The position numbers and the translations under genes are program-made. 64,000 nt of DNA from Paraburkholderia xenovorans LB400. Its GTDB lineage: Bacteria > Pseudomonadota > Gammaproteobacteria > Burkholderiales > Burkholderiaceae. Under the pieces are notes generated by a model that did not search any database, was not told the DNA's origin, and worked only from the letters and a program-made list of their open reading frames with translations. The stretch covers positions 3,100,001 to 3,164,000 of the forward strand of contig NC_007952.1 of NCBI RefSeq assembly GCF_000013645.1, read 5' to 3'. Below are positions 44,827-53,915 of the stretch, in pieces (position 1 is the first letter of the stretch; every line of letters begins with the position of its first letter).

Positions 44827-45672
44827 TCAGATTATTTCGCGCGCCCGGCCCAAGGCCGCGGCTGCAGCCTGGCGGTTTGTCTCGCGCCGCGCGATCAACG
44901 CGGTCGACTCGATCCGTTCCTCGACCCAGCCGTTGGTTGCGTGCGCATCCAGTAGCTGCCGGATGCGCGCCTGCAGTTCGTCCAGCCGCTCGCCGAGCCG
45001 TTCGCGGGACAGACTCGACATCGACAGGGGGCGCTCGATCAACGATTCGACCGACGTCCGCCGCGTTTCGACAATCGACACGCGCTCGAGCGCCGGAAAC
45101 GACGATTTCGCGAGTACCGTGTCGTGGCTCGCCCAGTCGTCCGACTTGCGCTGCATGCGCGCCGGGTCGTCGTGTGCATACTCTTCGAACAGCGCATGGT
45201 AGGGCGCGAGCCAGGCAATCGGCGCGTCGGTGACGATCGCGGTCGAGAACAGCGCGACCGCGCCTTCGGGTTCGATCAGCGCATCCAGCCGGGCGAGCGT
45301 GTCGGGCCGGTCCATCCAGTGAAACGCCCGTCCGATCACCGCCAGGCGAAAGCGCCCCAAAGCCGGCGACAGGTCATAGGAACTGCCCTCGCGATACTCG
45401 ATGTTGGGTGCAATCCCGGCGCCGAGGTCCGCCGCGATGCGCAGCATTTCCGGTTCGGGGTCGAGTGCAAGCCCCGAACCGACCCACGAAGAAAACGCCA
45501 GCGACAACTGCCCCGGCCCGCAGCCGAGATCGAGCAGCCGGTGCGAACCGCCGAGTTCACAGGACTGCGCGACGCGGCGAATCAGGCGCGGCGAATAGGG
45601 TGGACGGCCCGCCAGGTAGTGCGCGGCATTGGTCTTGAAGCGGTCGGGGACGAACGGAATCGGTGCGGTCAT
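44827..45672 (-). CDS. Class I SAM-dependent methyltransferase
   Basis: 281 residues from the ATG at 45672; the longer frame to 45852 runs into the promoter region. The N-terminal VPDRFKTNAAHYLAGRPPYS resembles the UbiE/COQ5-like group. SAM motif I is RLLDLGCGPGQLSLAFSSWV, with GLALDPEPEMLRIAADLGAG (acidic loop) following, and GRFRLAVIGRAFHWMDRPDT as motif IV. The substrate is unknown. Located between the cyclopropane-synthase-like gene and cytochrome b561 on the same strand. Confidence 0.92.
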   Translation of the reverse strand: MTAPIPFVPDRFKTNAAHYLAGRPPYSPRLIRRVAQSCELGGSHRLLDLGCGPGQLSLAFSSWVGSGLALDPEPEMLRIAADLGAGIAPNIEYREGSSYDLSPALGRFRLAVIGRAFHWMDRPDTLARLDALIEPEGAVALFSTAIVTDAPIAWLAPYHALFEEYAHDDPARMQRKSDDWASHDTVLAKSSFPALERVSIVETRRTSVESLIERPLSMSSLSRERLGERLDELQARIRQLLDAHATNGWVEERIESTALIARRETNRQAAAAALGRAREII

Positions 45673-45874
45673 CGGCAGTTCCAGGCAGGTGGGCGGCGGC
45701 AACAGGCCAGCGAACAGAACGTCATTGTCGTTGCTGCGGCGTATTTTCGCCGATGTCGCCATGCAATTCGATCCGGTCAGCGTTCGTGCGACGGGATCGG
45801 TCCTGCCGGTTGGATATCTATTTGACCGCGCAGTTTCGTGGCGGCGCGGCAAATCATATCCGGACGGCTACCAT

Positions 45875-46984
45875 TCAACGCTTCACGAACCGATAATGCG
45901 CAACGCCCCACTCGTTTCCGTTCGCGTAGCCGAATAGCTCGGCCACGGCCATATAGAACATGCGCCAGCGTTGCAGCCACACGGCCGCATCGCGCGCGCC
46001 GTAGGTGTCGGCGAGCATCGGCATTACCCGGTCACGCGCCGCGTCGAGCGCGGCGAGCCAATGATTCGCCGTGCGCTCGTAATGCGTGCCGCTCACCCAC
46101 CACTGCCGCTCCATGCGCAGGTCGTCCTGGAAATTGAGCAGCAGCGCCTCGGACGGCATCGTGCCGCCGGTGAAGAAGTACTTCGACATCCAGTCGCTGC
46201 CGTCCTGCACCTGGAAGTGGTACGCAAGCGTGCGATGCACGAAGATATGCACGAACAGCTTTGCGTCATCGCGCATCCAGCGTGCAATTTTTGCCAGCAG
46301 CAAGCCGTAGTTTTTCATGTGCTCGAACATCTCGATCGACACCACGCGATCAAAGCCGCGACCGGACTGCGCGTCGTCGACGTCGTCGAATTCGAAATCG
46401 ACGATGTTGCCCGTGACCACCGAGAGATTGTGCAAGCCCGCCCCGGCCGCGCGCGCTTCGATGAACGCGCGCTGCCCATGCGAGTTCGATAGCGCGACGA
46501 TCCGCGAATTCGGATACCGCGCCGCGAGCCATAACGACAGCGAACCCCAGCCGCAGCCGAGGTCGAGAATCCGCTGACCGTCGGCCAGTTCCGCGCGCTC
46601 GGCGTAGCGTTCGAGCATGGCCGCCTCGGCTTGCGCGAGCGTCTCGCTGCCGGTGGGATACAGGCAGCACGAATACTTCAGACGCGGCCCGAGATGCGCG
46701 TGGAAGAACGACGCCGGCACCTCGTAATGCTGCGTATTGGCGGCTTGCGTTTCGATCGCGATCGGACTTGCGCGCAGATCGTCGAGCAGACGATTGAGCC
46801 TTTGCGAACGCACCTCGCCGTTATTGACCGCTTCGTCACGCAGACGCTGGCGCATGAGCTGATGCATGCCGAAACGGATCACGCCGTCGGGCAGCCAGCC
46901 GCGTTCGCAACACTGGATGAGCCAGCCGTCGCCGGGCTCGGCGGGCGGGGGCGGCATGGTGTGATCGGCTGTGGAAAGACTCAT
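45875..46984 (-). CDS. Cyclopropane-fatty-acyl-phospholipid-synthase family methyltransferase
   Basis: 369 residues. The family motifs are NTQHYEVPASFFHAHLGPRL, LKYSCCLYPTGSETLAQAE, the SAM-binding DLGCGWGSLSLWLA (~141), and EMFEHMKNYGLLLAKIARWM. The C-terminal end YANGNEWGVAHYRFVKR is intact. CFA synthases transfer a methylene from SAM to double bonds of membrane phospholipid chains; some homologues instead methylate without cyclising. Followed in the same direction by the methyltransferase and preceded by DUF1295 and lipocalin genes, a set common in lipid-modification loci. Confidence 0.92.
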   Translation of the reverse strand: MSLSTADHTMPPPPAEPGDGWLIQCCERGWLPDGVIRFGMHQLMRQRLRDEAVNNGEVRSQRLNRLLDDLRASPIAIETQAANTQHYEVPASFFHAHLGPRLKYSCCLYPTGSETLAQAEAAMLERYAERAELADGQRILDLGCGWGSLSLWLAARYPNSRIVALSNSHGQRAFIEARAAGAGLHNLSVVTGNIVDFEFDDVDDAQSGRGFDRVVSIEMFEHMKNYGLLLAKIARWMRDDAKLFVHIFVHRTLAYHFQVQDGSDWMSKYFFTGGTMPSEALLLNFQDDLRMERQWWVSGTHYERTANHWLAALDAARDRVMPMLADTYGARDAAVWLQRWRMFYMAVAELFGYANGNEWGVAHYRFVKR

Positions 46985-47052
46985 GAGGCTGACTCCCTAT
47001 CGTTTTTGGGCGATTCTCTTGCAGGTGCTGCGCTTGCGCCCTGCGCGGGTCT

Positions 47053-47829
47053 TCAATGCCGTGGCGGCCACGGGATCAGCGCGCTGGTGGTGCGCATGTA
47101 ATCGGCGTAAGCGGGGCGCCGCTTTGCCATGACTTCTTCGAGCAGCGGGATGCCGGAGAGCTTCAGCAACAGGAAAGCCATCAATACCGGCGGCAACAGC
47201 GTGAACCAGGCCCAAGGCGTACCGACAGACAGCGCGATATAGGCAAGCCAATGCACGCATTCAAAGAAGTAATTCGGATGCCGCGAATAACGCCATAAGC
47301 CGACGCGGCACACAGCGTCGCGATTGGCCGGATCGGCCCTGAAGTTTCGCAACTGGCGGTCCGCGGCGCTTTCGCCGGCCACGGAGACGATCCACACCGC
47401 CGCGGCCAGCACGACCCACCCTACGGCCGGCGCCGTGCCGCGATACGACGGCACCAGAAACGCGATCGAAAGCAACATCGAAATCACCACTTGCAACTGG
47501 AAAAACCAGAACATCCTGCTCGCCGCGCGATCGCCCCATTCTTCGCGGAAACGGTGATAGCGCGCGTCTTCCGGCTTGCCGGCGTTGCGTTTCCACAAAT
47601 GCGTGCCGAGCCGCACGCCCCAGATCAAGCCGCCCAGCGCGGTCAATGCGCGCGCGATGGGGTCGCCGGTGCCGAGCACGGCGTAAAGCACGGCCACAAG
47701 ACCGAGCGAATAGGCCCAGATGGGATCGACCATCCCGGCGTTTTCCGTCTTCAGCTGCCACGCCCAGGCCGCGCTGAAAATCACGACGAGGCCGAGCAGC
47801 GCAATCACGGCGGCGGCAAGTGGCGGCAT
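47053..47829 (-). CDS. DUF1295/steroid-5-alpha-reductase-like membrane protein
   Basis: 258 residues from the ATG at 47829. Several membrane spans (AVIALLGLVVIFSAAWAWQL, AYSLGLVAVLYAVLG, LQVVISMLLSIAFLVPSY, VGWVVLAAAVWIVSVAGESA) and the conserved C-terminal GLWRYSRHPNYFFECVHWLA and LLEEVMAKRRPAYADYMRTT. The RYSRHPNYF motif binds NADPH in steroid/enoyl reductases. DUF1295 genes are often beside CFA-synthase homologues, which suggests a lipid-chain reduction step. It lies 68 bp upstream of that gene and downstream of the lipocalin. Confidence 0.93.
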   Translation of the reverse strand: MPPLAAAVIALLGLVVIFSAAWAWQLKTENAGMVDPIWAYSLGLVAVLYAVLGTGDPIARALTALGGLIWGVRLGTHLWKRNAGKPEDARYHRFREEWGDRAASRMFWFFQLQVVISMLLSIAFLVPSYRGTAPAVGWVVLAAAVWIVSVAGESAADRQLRNFRADPANRDAVCRVGLWRYSRHPNYFFECVHWLAYIALSVGTPWAWFTLLPPVLMAFLLLKLSGIPLLEEVMAKRRPAYADYMRTTSALIPWPPRH

Positions 47830-47897
47830 GGGTCCCCCGGTCAATGGCAATGCGGGTTATACGCTTCGAAAGCGGGAACGGATGCGCCCGGCGCCCG

Positions 47898-48506
47898 CTA
47901 GTCCTTGTCGCCCGGCGAGGCGAAGCCCGCCTTGCCCAGCTGATCCGGCCGCTGCGGCACGCGCCTGAAACGCGAGGTGTCGTAGCCCATCGCGTCGAGC
48001 CGGCCAAGCAGGGCCCGATAGGTGTCGTCGCTCATGTCCGGCTCGCGCGAAAAAATCCAGCCGAGGTTTTTGCCGGGATAACCGAGGATCGTGTAGCGGT
48101 AGTCCGGATCGACATAGAGCGTCAGTTGCGTCACGTGGACGGGCCAGAACAGTTGCACGCTCCATTCGCCACCATTTTTGCCGGGCACGGGCGTGTCGAG
48201 GAACTGATAATGCTTTTCTTCGGCGTCGAAACTCTTCTTGCGGCCGTAATACGAGTCGTCGATCTTGCCGTCCGGGCGCAATTTCCATTCCGCACGGCTC
48301 GCCACCATGTCGCGCTCGGCGAAATACGGAATGTTCGCGATGATGTACCAGCGGCCCATATAGCGCGGCAAGTCGACGGGCACGGTGGCAAGCGGTTCGC
48401 TCGCGCGCGGATTGGGATTGGGTGGATTGTTGGAGCAACCCGCGAACGACAGCAGCAGAACGGTCGCGGCGGCAACAGCGATGGTGACATGGACAGCACG
48501 GCGCAT
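47898..48506 (-). CDS. blc: Outer-membrane lipocalin lipoprotein (Blc-like)
   Basis: 202 residues from the ATG at 48506. Signal peptide ends in the lipobox FAGC (Cys24). The lipocalin structurally conserved regions are visible: the GxW motif in YMGRWYIIANIPYFAERD, then WSVQLFWPVHVTQLTLYV and YRYTILGYPGKNLGWIFSRE. Blc-type lipocalins bind fatty acids or lysophospholipids in the envelope. It is the first gene of the apparent operon lipocalin, DUF1295, CFA-synthase-like (gaps 68 bp each), consistent with a membrane-lipid role. Confidence 0.92.
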   Translation of the reverse strand: MRRAVHVTIAVAAATVLLLSFAGCSNNPPNPNPRASEPLATVPVDLPRYMGRWYIIANIPYFAERDMVASRAEWKLRPDGKIDDSYYGRKKSFDAEEKHYQFLDTPVPGKNGGEWSVQLFWPVHVTQLTLYVDPDYRYTILGYPGKNLGWIFSREPDMSDDTYRALLGRLDAMGYDTSRFRRVPQRPDQLGKAGFASPGDKD

Positions 48507-48636
48507 GGCAATGGCCTCGAACGTGACGACAATCAACCTATTACGTTCCATGTAGCCGGATGGATGCGCGCCCGCCGCTGCATCCGGTTAGCATTGACGT
48601 GTCTGCAACGCCCGCTCCTTCACGAATTACCCGCTC

Positions 48637-49701
48637 ATGCCCACCCGCTTCAACGCAGCGTTTACCGCCCTGCTCGCCGCCGCCCTGTTCGGCGCGACCA
48701 CGCCGCTCGCCAAGGCGCTGCTCGGCTCGCTCTCGCCGTTCCTGCTTGCCGGGCTGTTCTATCTCGGCAGCGGCGGCGGCCTCGGCGCCCTGATTCTGGC
48801 TCGCCGGCTGAAACGCACAGGCGCCGGGCAACCAGCCGGCCATAGCCGCTTCCCGCTACACGATGTGCCGTGGCTGGCCGGCGCGATCGTGGCTGGCGGC
48901 GTCGCGGGTCCCGCTTTGTTGATGCTGGGCTTGAAAACGACGCCGGCCACCACCGGCTCCTTGCTGCTCAATCTGGAAGGCGTGTTCACCGCGCTGATCG
49001 CATGGATCGTGTTTCGCGAGAACGTCGACACGCAGGTGTTCCTCGGCATGGCCGCAATCGTCGCGGGCGGCGTGGCGCTGTCCTGGCAGCCGGGCGCGGC
49101 GGGGCTGCCGCCCGGCACATTGCTGCTGGCCGGCGCATGCGCGTGCTGGGCCGTCGACAACAACCTCACGCGCAAGGTGTCGGCGCACGACGCTATGTTT
49201 ATCGCCTGCATAAAGGGGCTCGTAGCGGGTTTGGTCAACGTGGCGCTCGCGCTCACGCTCGGCGCCGCATGGCCCAGGGTCTCGATCACGATGCTTGCCA
49301 TGCTCACGGGCTTTGCGGGCTACGGCGTCAGTCTCGTGCTGTTCGTCGTCGCGCTGCGCCATCTTGGCACCGCGCGAACCGGCGCCTACTTCTCGGTCGC
49401 TCCGCTATTCGGCGTGACCTTGTCCTGGCTGCTCTGGCCGGAGCTGCCGCCGCCGTTGTTCTGGATCGCCGCCGCGCTGATGACGCTGGGTGTGTGGCTG
49501 CACATTCGCGAGCGTCATGAGCATCAACACGCGCACGATGCGCTCGACCACACGCACCGTCACCGGCACGACGCGCATCATCAGCACGAGCACGATTTTG
49601 CGTGGGACGGCGCCGAGCCGCACACGCATCCGCACCGTCATGCACCAATAACGCACGCGCACGCGCATTTCCCCGATATTCACCACCGGCATACGCATTG
49701 A
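48637..49701 (+). CDS. EamA/DMT-family transporter with very His-rich C-terminal tail
   Basis: 354 residues. Ten membrane spans in two EamA repeats (FNAAFTALLAAALFGATTPL to LALTLGAAWPRVSITMLAML, closing with WIAAALMTLGVWLHIRE). The last ~65 residues are cytoplasmic or periplasmic and hold about two dozen His in runs such as HEHQHAHDALDHTHRHRHDA and HTHPHRHAPITHAHAHFP. EamA proteins export metabolites; the tail suggests binding of Ni, Co or Zn or metal-dependent control. Divergent from the lipocalin gene. Confidence 0.92.
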   Translation: MPTRFNAAFTALLAAALFGATTPLAKALLGSLSPFLLAGLFYLGSGGGLGALILARRLKRTGAGQPAGHSRFPLHDVPWLAGAIVAGGVAGPALLMLGLKTTPATTGSLLLNLEGVFTALIAWIVFRENVDTQVFLGMAAIVAGGVALSWQPGAAGLPPGTLLLAGACACWAVDNNLTRKVSAHDAMFIACIKGLVAGLVNVALALTLGAAWPRVSITMLAMLTGFAGYGVSLVLFVVALRHLGTARTGAYFSVAPLFGVTLSWLLWPELPPPLFWIAAALMTLGVWLHIRERHEHQHAHDALDHTHRHRHDAHHQHEHDFAWDGAEPHTHPHRHAPITHAHAHFPDIHHRHTH

Positions 49702-49758
49702 TTTTCCGACAAACCACGCCGCGCGGGCACTTGCTGCACTGCAAGACAAAAATCTCTG

Positions 49759-49787
49759 TGAATCGAATCATGCGATAGATCGATTCA
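49759..49787. promoter_or_regulatory. Inverted repeat upstream of the DUF3562 gene
   Basis: TGAATCGA at 49759-49766 and TCGATTCA at 49780-49787 form a perfect 8-bp inverted repeat with a 13-bp spacer, about 90 bp before the ATG at 49878. It resembles a dimeric repressor site; no regulator is adjacent. Confidence 0.35.
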
Positions 49788-49877
49788 ATTGGCACGGTCG
49801 CGGATCGCATCCTCTAATGAAACTCCTGCTGTCCGCGCTTTGTCCGTCCAACCCGCCTGCCCACCTTGGAGAAGCCC

Positions 49878-50081
49878 ATGTCACAACCCGAGCCCAACGT
49901 AGACGAATTGATGAGAAGCATCGCCGAGGAAACCGACACGCCGACGGAAACAGTCTCGAAGTTGTACGCGGACATCGTGGCCGTCTACCGGCAGGACGCG
50001 CGTGTATTCGATTACGTACCGCTCTTTGCCGCGAAAAAAGTCCGCAACCAGCTTCGCCATAGCGCGGATCGCAAACACTGA
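49878..50081 (+). CDS. DUF3562-family small protein
   Basis: 67 residues; ATG at 49878 with GGAG seven bases upstream (a TTG at 49866 overlaps that ribosome-binding site and is rejected). The sequence NVDELMRSIAEETDTPTETV and SKLYADIVAVYRQDARVFDY followed by FAAKKVRNQLR is the DUF3562 pattern, a short helical protein common in Burkholderia with no known function; the helical basic end allows DNA binding but this is speculative. Confidence 0.85.
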   Translation: MSQPEPNVDELMRSIAEETDTPTETVSKLYADIVAVYRQDARVFDYVPLFAAKKVRNQLRHSADRKH

Positions 50082-50219
50082 CACGGCGGCGCGCGGAGAC
50101 CACCGCTTGCCGAACGGCGTTTCGCCGCGATCGAATCGAGCGCGGATACAGATGATGTGCGCCGATTATTTTTCCCGCTGCTAGACTCTGACCCACGACG
50201 ATCGACTGGGGGAGTGGGC

Positions 50220-51323
50220 ATGCGGGTAACAATCGTGGGCGCGGGCATTGCCGGCTTGAGCACGGCGTGGTCGCTCTCGAAACAGGGACACGACATCACA
50301 CTGATCGAGCAAGGCTCGATTCCCAATCCGCTCGCCGCTTCCGGCGACCAGCACCGCATGATACGCCGCGCCTACGGCAATGCAGACGGTTACGCACACA
50401 CCATTGCCGAGGCTCTCGATAGCTGGGACCTGCTGTGGAACGACCTGGGCGTATCACACTACGCGAATTGCGGCGTACTCGGCATTTCGCAATTCGCAGG
50501 CGACGGCGCCGAACAGTTCCGTGCCGGACTCGACCGCATGGAATTCGAGTATGAAATGCTCGAACCAGTCGAAGCAGCCGCGCGTTACCCCTTTCTCGAC
50601 CCGAACTCGTTTCGTTACGCATACCTCGATCACGACGGCGGCGCACTGTTCAGCGAACGCATTGCACGCGACATGAAAGCGTGGCTCAAGATGCGCGGCG
50701 CCGACATCCGCATGCACACCAAAGTGCTGGCTGTGGATCCGCACGCCGCCTCCGTGCGCATTGAAAACGACACTGTCGTACGCGCCGACCAGCTCGTGGT
50801 GGCCGCGGGTGCGTGGACGTTGCAACTGTTCCCCGCGCTCGCCGAAAACCTGATGACCTATCGCAATACCGTCGCTTATCTGCGGCCGCCCGCGGATCTG
50901 GAAGACGCGTGGTCGGCGGCGCCCGCGATCGTGGATATAGGCGGCGCGAGTGACGGCTATGTGCTGCCGCCCATCGACGGCATGGGTCTGAAGTTCGGCG
51001 CCGGCGTCAATAAGACGCTCGCGCCGGACCCCGACGCGAACCGCATTGCGGCGCCCGGTGAAGGCGACCGTTTGCGCCGGCTATTTTCGCCGCCGTTCAG
51101 CCGCATCGACGAATATACGGTATCCGAAGTAAAAACCTGCGCGTACACGTTCACGGCGGACAAACGGTTCTTTTCGAAGCGGATCGGCAACACGCTGGTG
51201 CTGTCCGCATGCTCCGGGCATGGGTATAAATTCGGCGCGGCAGTAGGGCGCCGGATCGCGGAGTCGCTGGAAACCCGCGACGACGCGATGCTCGCGCGAT
51301 GGCTCAGGGCAGAGATGCCCTGA
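50220..51323 (+). CDS. DAO-family FAD-dependent amine oxidase (sarcosine/N-methyltryptophan-oxidase-like)
   Basis: 367 residues from the ATG at 50220, with GGGGGAG upstream; the frame open to 50157 is not needed. FAD-binding motif MRVTIVGAGIAGLSTAWSLS (GxGxxG at 8-13) and LIEQGSIPNPLAASGDQHRM, then VVRADQLVVAAGAWTLQLFP and a second FAD site SACSGHGYKFGAAVGRRIAE. This is the pattern of monomeric sarcosine oxidases and related enzymes that oxidise N-methyl amino acids with O2. The flavin-linking Cys is probably in the SACSGHG loop. Substrate unknown. Confidence 0.92.
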   Translation: MRVTIVGAGIAGLSTAWSLSKQGHDITLIEQGSIPNPLAASGDQHRMIRRAYGNADGYAHTIAEALDSWDLLWNDLGVSHYANCGVLGISQFAGDGAEQFRAGLDRMEFEYEMLEPVEAAARYPFLDPNSFRYAYLDHDGGALFSERIARDMKAWLKMRGADIRMHTKVLAVDPHAASVRIENDTVVRADQLVVAAGAWTLQLFPALAENLMTYRNTVAYLRPPADLEDAWSAAPAIVDIGGASDGYVLPPIDGMGLKFGAGVNKTLAPDPDANRIAAPGEGDRLRRLFSPPFSRIDEYTVSEVKTCAYTFTADKRFFSKRIGNTLVLSACSGHGYKFGAAVGRRIAESLETRDDAMLARWLRAEMP

Positions 51324-51450
51324 CGCGTCATAGCGCTGGCAATCACGCTGCCTGTGGCTCCAGAATCTGGCCGTTTGGTGGAGCTAACAATGGCGCGACA
51401 AATTTCTTATGCTGACGGTTTGAGACTCTTCACTTAACGAGGAATCAAAC

Positions 51451-51912
51451 ATGTCCGGCCCGCTTCAAATCCGCCCCGCCGCACCCGCCGACTTCGACGC
51501 CTGGTTGCCGCTATGGGACGCGTACAACGCGTTCTATGGCCGCTCGGGTGAGACAGCGTTGCCGCGCGAGATCACGCAAATCACCTGGGGGCGTTTCTTC
51601 GACGGCTACGAGCCGATGCATGCAATGGTCGCCGAGCGCAATGGCAAGCTGCTCGGCCTCGTGCATTTCCTGTATCACCGTCACACGACGATGGCGGGAC
51701 CGATCTGCTATCTGCAAGACCTGTACACGCTCGATACCGAGCGTGGCAAGGGTGTCGGCCGCGCGTTGATCGAGGCGGTCTATGCGCGCGCCAGAACCGA
51801 TGGTGCGCAACGCGTTTACTGGCAAACGCACGAAACCAATCAGACGGCAATGAAGCTGTACGACAAGGTCGCGGACCGTTCGGGGTTCGTGGTCTATCGC
51901 AAAGCGCTGTGA
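51451..51912 (+). CDS. GNAT-family N-acetyltransferase
   Basis: 153 residues. MSGPLQIRPAAPADFDAWLP start, acetyl-CoA motif LQDLYTLDTERGKGVGRALI, then ARTDGAQRVYWQTHETNQTA and the closing MKLYDKVADRSGFVVYRKAL. The ATG at 51451 has a GAGGAA ribosome-binding site. The WQTHETNQTAMKLYDKVA segment is common in GNATs annotated as aminoglycoside- or spermine-like but does not fix a substrate. It is an isolated gene. Confidence 0.93.
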   Translation: MSGPLQIRPAAPADFDAWLPLWDAYNAFYGRSGETALPREITQITWGRFFDGYEPMHAMVAERNGKLLGLVHFLYHRHTTMAGPICYLQDLYTLDTERGKGVGRALIEAVYARARTDGAQRVYWQTHETNQTAMKLYDKVADRSGFVVYRKAL

Positions 51913-52199
51913 TGTCGATGCCGCGCAGCGCGCTCGCCTGGCGCGCTTCCAGCTTGTCGCACTGTGCCGTGTAGGTCGCACCGCCCACCGCATTCGCAGG
52001 TCCGGCCGATCACCCGGCCGCCCTGCGCGGCGCATTGTCCGATCCGATTCTCACCGTCGCCTCTGCCCACGCCGCTCAAGTTTGCGTGCGGTCTGCCGTT
52101 ATCGCCATTGGACGGAGCTGCACCCGGCTCCACGCGTTTCATCAGCGAACCCTTGGGCGATCTCCTCATGGAGGGGCGCAAACGAATCGGAAACTGTAC

Positions 52200-53909
52200 A
52201 TGCCTTCGATCATCGGCATCGATCTTGGAACCACGCATAGTCTCGCGGCAATTTGGCGCGACAGCCACGCCGTCCTCATCCCGAACGCGTTGGGCGAGAC
52301 CCTCACGCCGTCATGCGTTTCCATCGACGACGACGGCTCGATCCTCGTCGGCCGCCCTGCTCACGACCGTTTGCATACGCATCCCGAGCGTACCGCCGCG
52401 AACTTCAAGCGTTACATGGGCACGAGCCGCACCGTGTCGCTCGGCGCGCAAACGCTGCGCCCCGAAGAGCTCTCTTCGCTGGTGCTCAAATCGCTGAAGG
52501 CCGACGCCGAAGCCTTTCTCGGCGAAGCGGTGAGCGACGCGGTAATCGCCGTGCCCGCCTATTTCAGCGACGCACAACGCAAAGCCACGCGCATTGCCGG
52601 GGAACTGGCCGGTCTCAATGTACTGCGCCTCGTCAACGAACCGACCGCGGCCTCGCTTGCGTATGGCGTGCATCAACGCGATAGCGAGCGCAAGTTTCTG
52701 ATCTTCGATCTCGGCGGCGGCACGTTCGATGTTTCCGTGCTCGACTTCTTCGAAGGCGTGATGGAAGTGCGCGCGAGCACCGGTGACAATTTCCTGGGCG
52801 GTGAAGACTTCACCGAAGCATTGGCCGGGTTGTTCTGCCAGCGCAACGGCCTGAAAATCAGGGCGCTCGCGCCGGTTGCGGCACAGCGTCTGCATCAGCA
52901 GGCCGAACGTGCAAAACGTCAGTTCACGCAGAACGGCGTTGAAAGCGTCACGCTTCAGCTCACAATCGACGGCAACGAGTACGTGCTCGAACTCGATGCG
53001 GCGAGCGCCGAGCGCACCTGCGAGCATTTGCTGCAACGGCTGCGCAAACCGGTGGAACGCGCATTGCGCGATTCGAAGATCGCCGTTGCTGCGCTCGACG
53101 AGATCATCCTTGTCGGCGGCGCTTCACGCATGCCGATGGTCCGCAAGCTGGTCTCGAAGATGTTCGGTCGCCTGCCCACCGCACACCTGAACCCTGACGA
53201 GGTGGTCGCGCTGGGCGCAGCGGTGCAGGCCGGCCTTGTGGGACGCGACGCCGGGCTCGACGAAATGGTGCTGACCGATGTCGCGCCGTATAGCCTCGGC
53301 ATCGATACGGCCATGCAGATCGGCCCGAGTCAGTTCGTGCCCGGTCACTTTCTGCCGATCATCGAACGCAATACGATTGTGCCGGTGAGCCGCATGCAGC
53401 GCATTTTCACCGTGCGCGACCGTCAGCCGATACTCAGCATCAAGGTGTTTCAGGGCGAAGCGCGTTTGACCGCGGACAACGTATCGCTCGGCGAATTCAC
53501 GCTCGACGTGCCGCCCAAACCAGCGGGAGAAGCAGGCGCGGACGTGCGCTTCACTTACGACATCAACGGCGTGCTCGAAGTGGAAGCCACTGCGTTTCCG
53601 GACGGCAGGAAGCGCGCGATGGTAATTGAAGAAAACCCCGGCGTGATGACGCCGGAAGAAATCCGCGAGCGCCTTGTTGCGTTGAGTGCATTGAAGATCC
53701 ATCCGCGCGATCAACTCGAAAACCGCACGCTGCTGACGCGCGCCGACCGTGTCTACGAAGAGACGCTGGGCGACCATCGGCAATATCTGGCCGCGCATAT
53801 CGCTCGCTTCCAGGCGGTGATCGAGCGTCAGAATGCGGACGAAATCGCGCAAGCGCGCGGCGAACTGGGCACGCTGCTGGATCGTTTCGACGTGCATGTG
53901 ACTTATTGA
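52200..53909 (+). CDS. hscC: HscC-type Hsp70 chaperone
   Basis: 569 residues from the ATG at 52200; 55 upstream codons lack coding character. Nucleotide-binding domain motifs: IIGIDLGTTHSLAAIWRDS, NEPTAASLAYGVHQRD, FLIFDLGGGTFDVSVLDFFE and EIILVGGASRMPMVRKLVSK. The substrate-binding domain is present but short (to ~500), with a helical C-terminus. The length and missing DnaK lid extension fit HscC, a specialised Hsp70. Six bp downstream follows a membrane J-like protein, the pairing seen for E. coli hscC with djlB/djlC (known family context). Confidence 0.92.
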   Translation: MPSIIGIDLGTTHSLAAIWRDSHAVLIPNALGETLTPSCVSIDDDGSILVGRPAHDRLHTHPERTAANFKRYMGTSRTVSLGAQTLRPEELSSLVLKSLKADAEAFLGEAVSDAVIAVPAYFSDAQRKATRIAGELAGLNVLRLVNEPTAASLAYGVHQRDSERKFLIFDLGGGTFDVSVLDFFEGVMEVRASTGDNFLGGEDFTEALAGLFCQRNGLKIRALAPVAAQRLHQQAERAKRQFTQNGVESVTLQLTIDGNEYVLELDAASAERTCEHLLQRLRKPVERALRDSKIAVAALDEIILVGGASRMPMVRKLVSKMFGRLPTAHLNPDEVVALGAAVQAGLVGRDAGLDEMVLTDVAPYSLGIDTAMQIGPSQFVPGHFLPIIERNTIVPVSRMQRIFTVRDRQPILSIKVFQGEARLTADNVSLGEFTLDVPPKPAGEAGADVRFTYDINGVLEVEATAFPDGRKRAMVIEENPGVMTPEEIRERLVALSALKIHPRDQLENRTLLTRADRVYEETLGDHRQYLAAHIARFQAVIERQNADEIAQARGELGTLLDRFDVHVTY

Positions 53910-53915
53910 CCGGCC

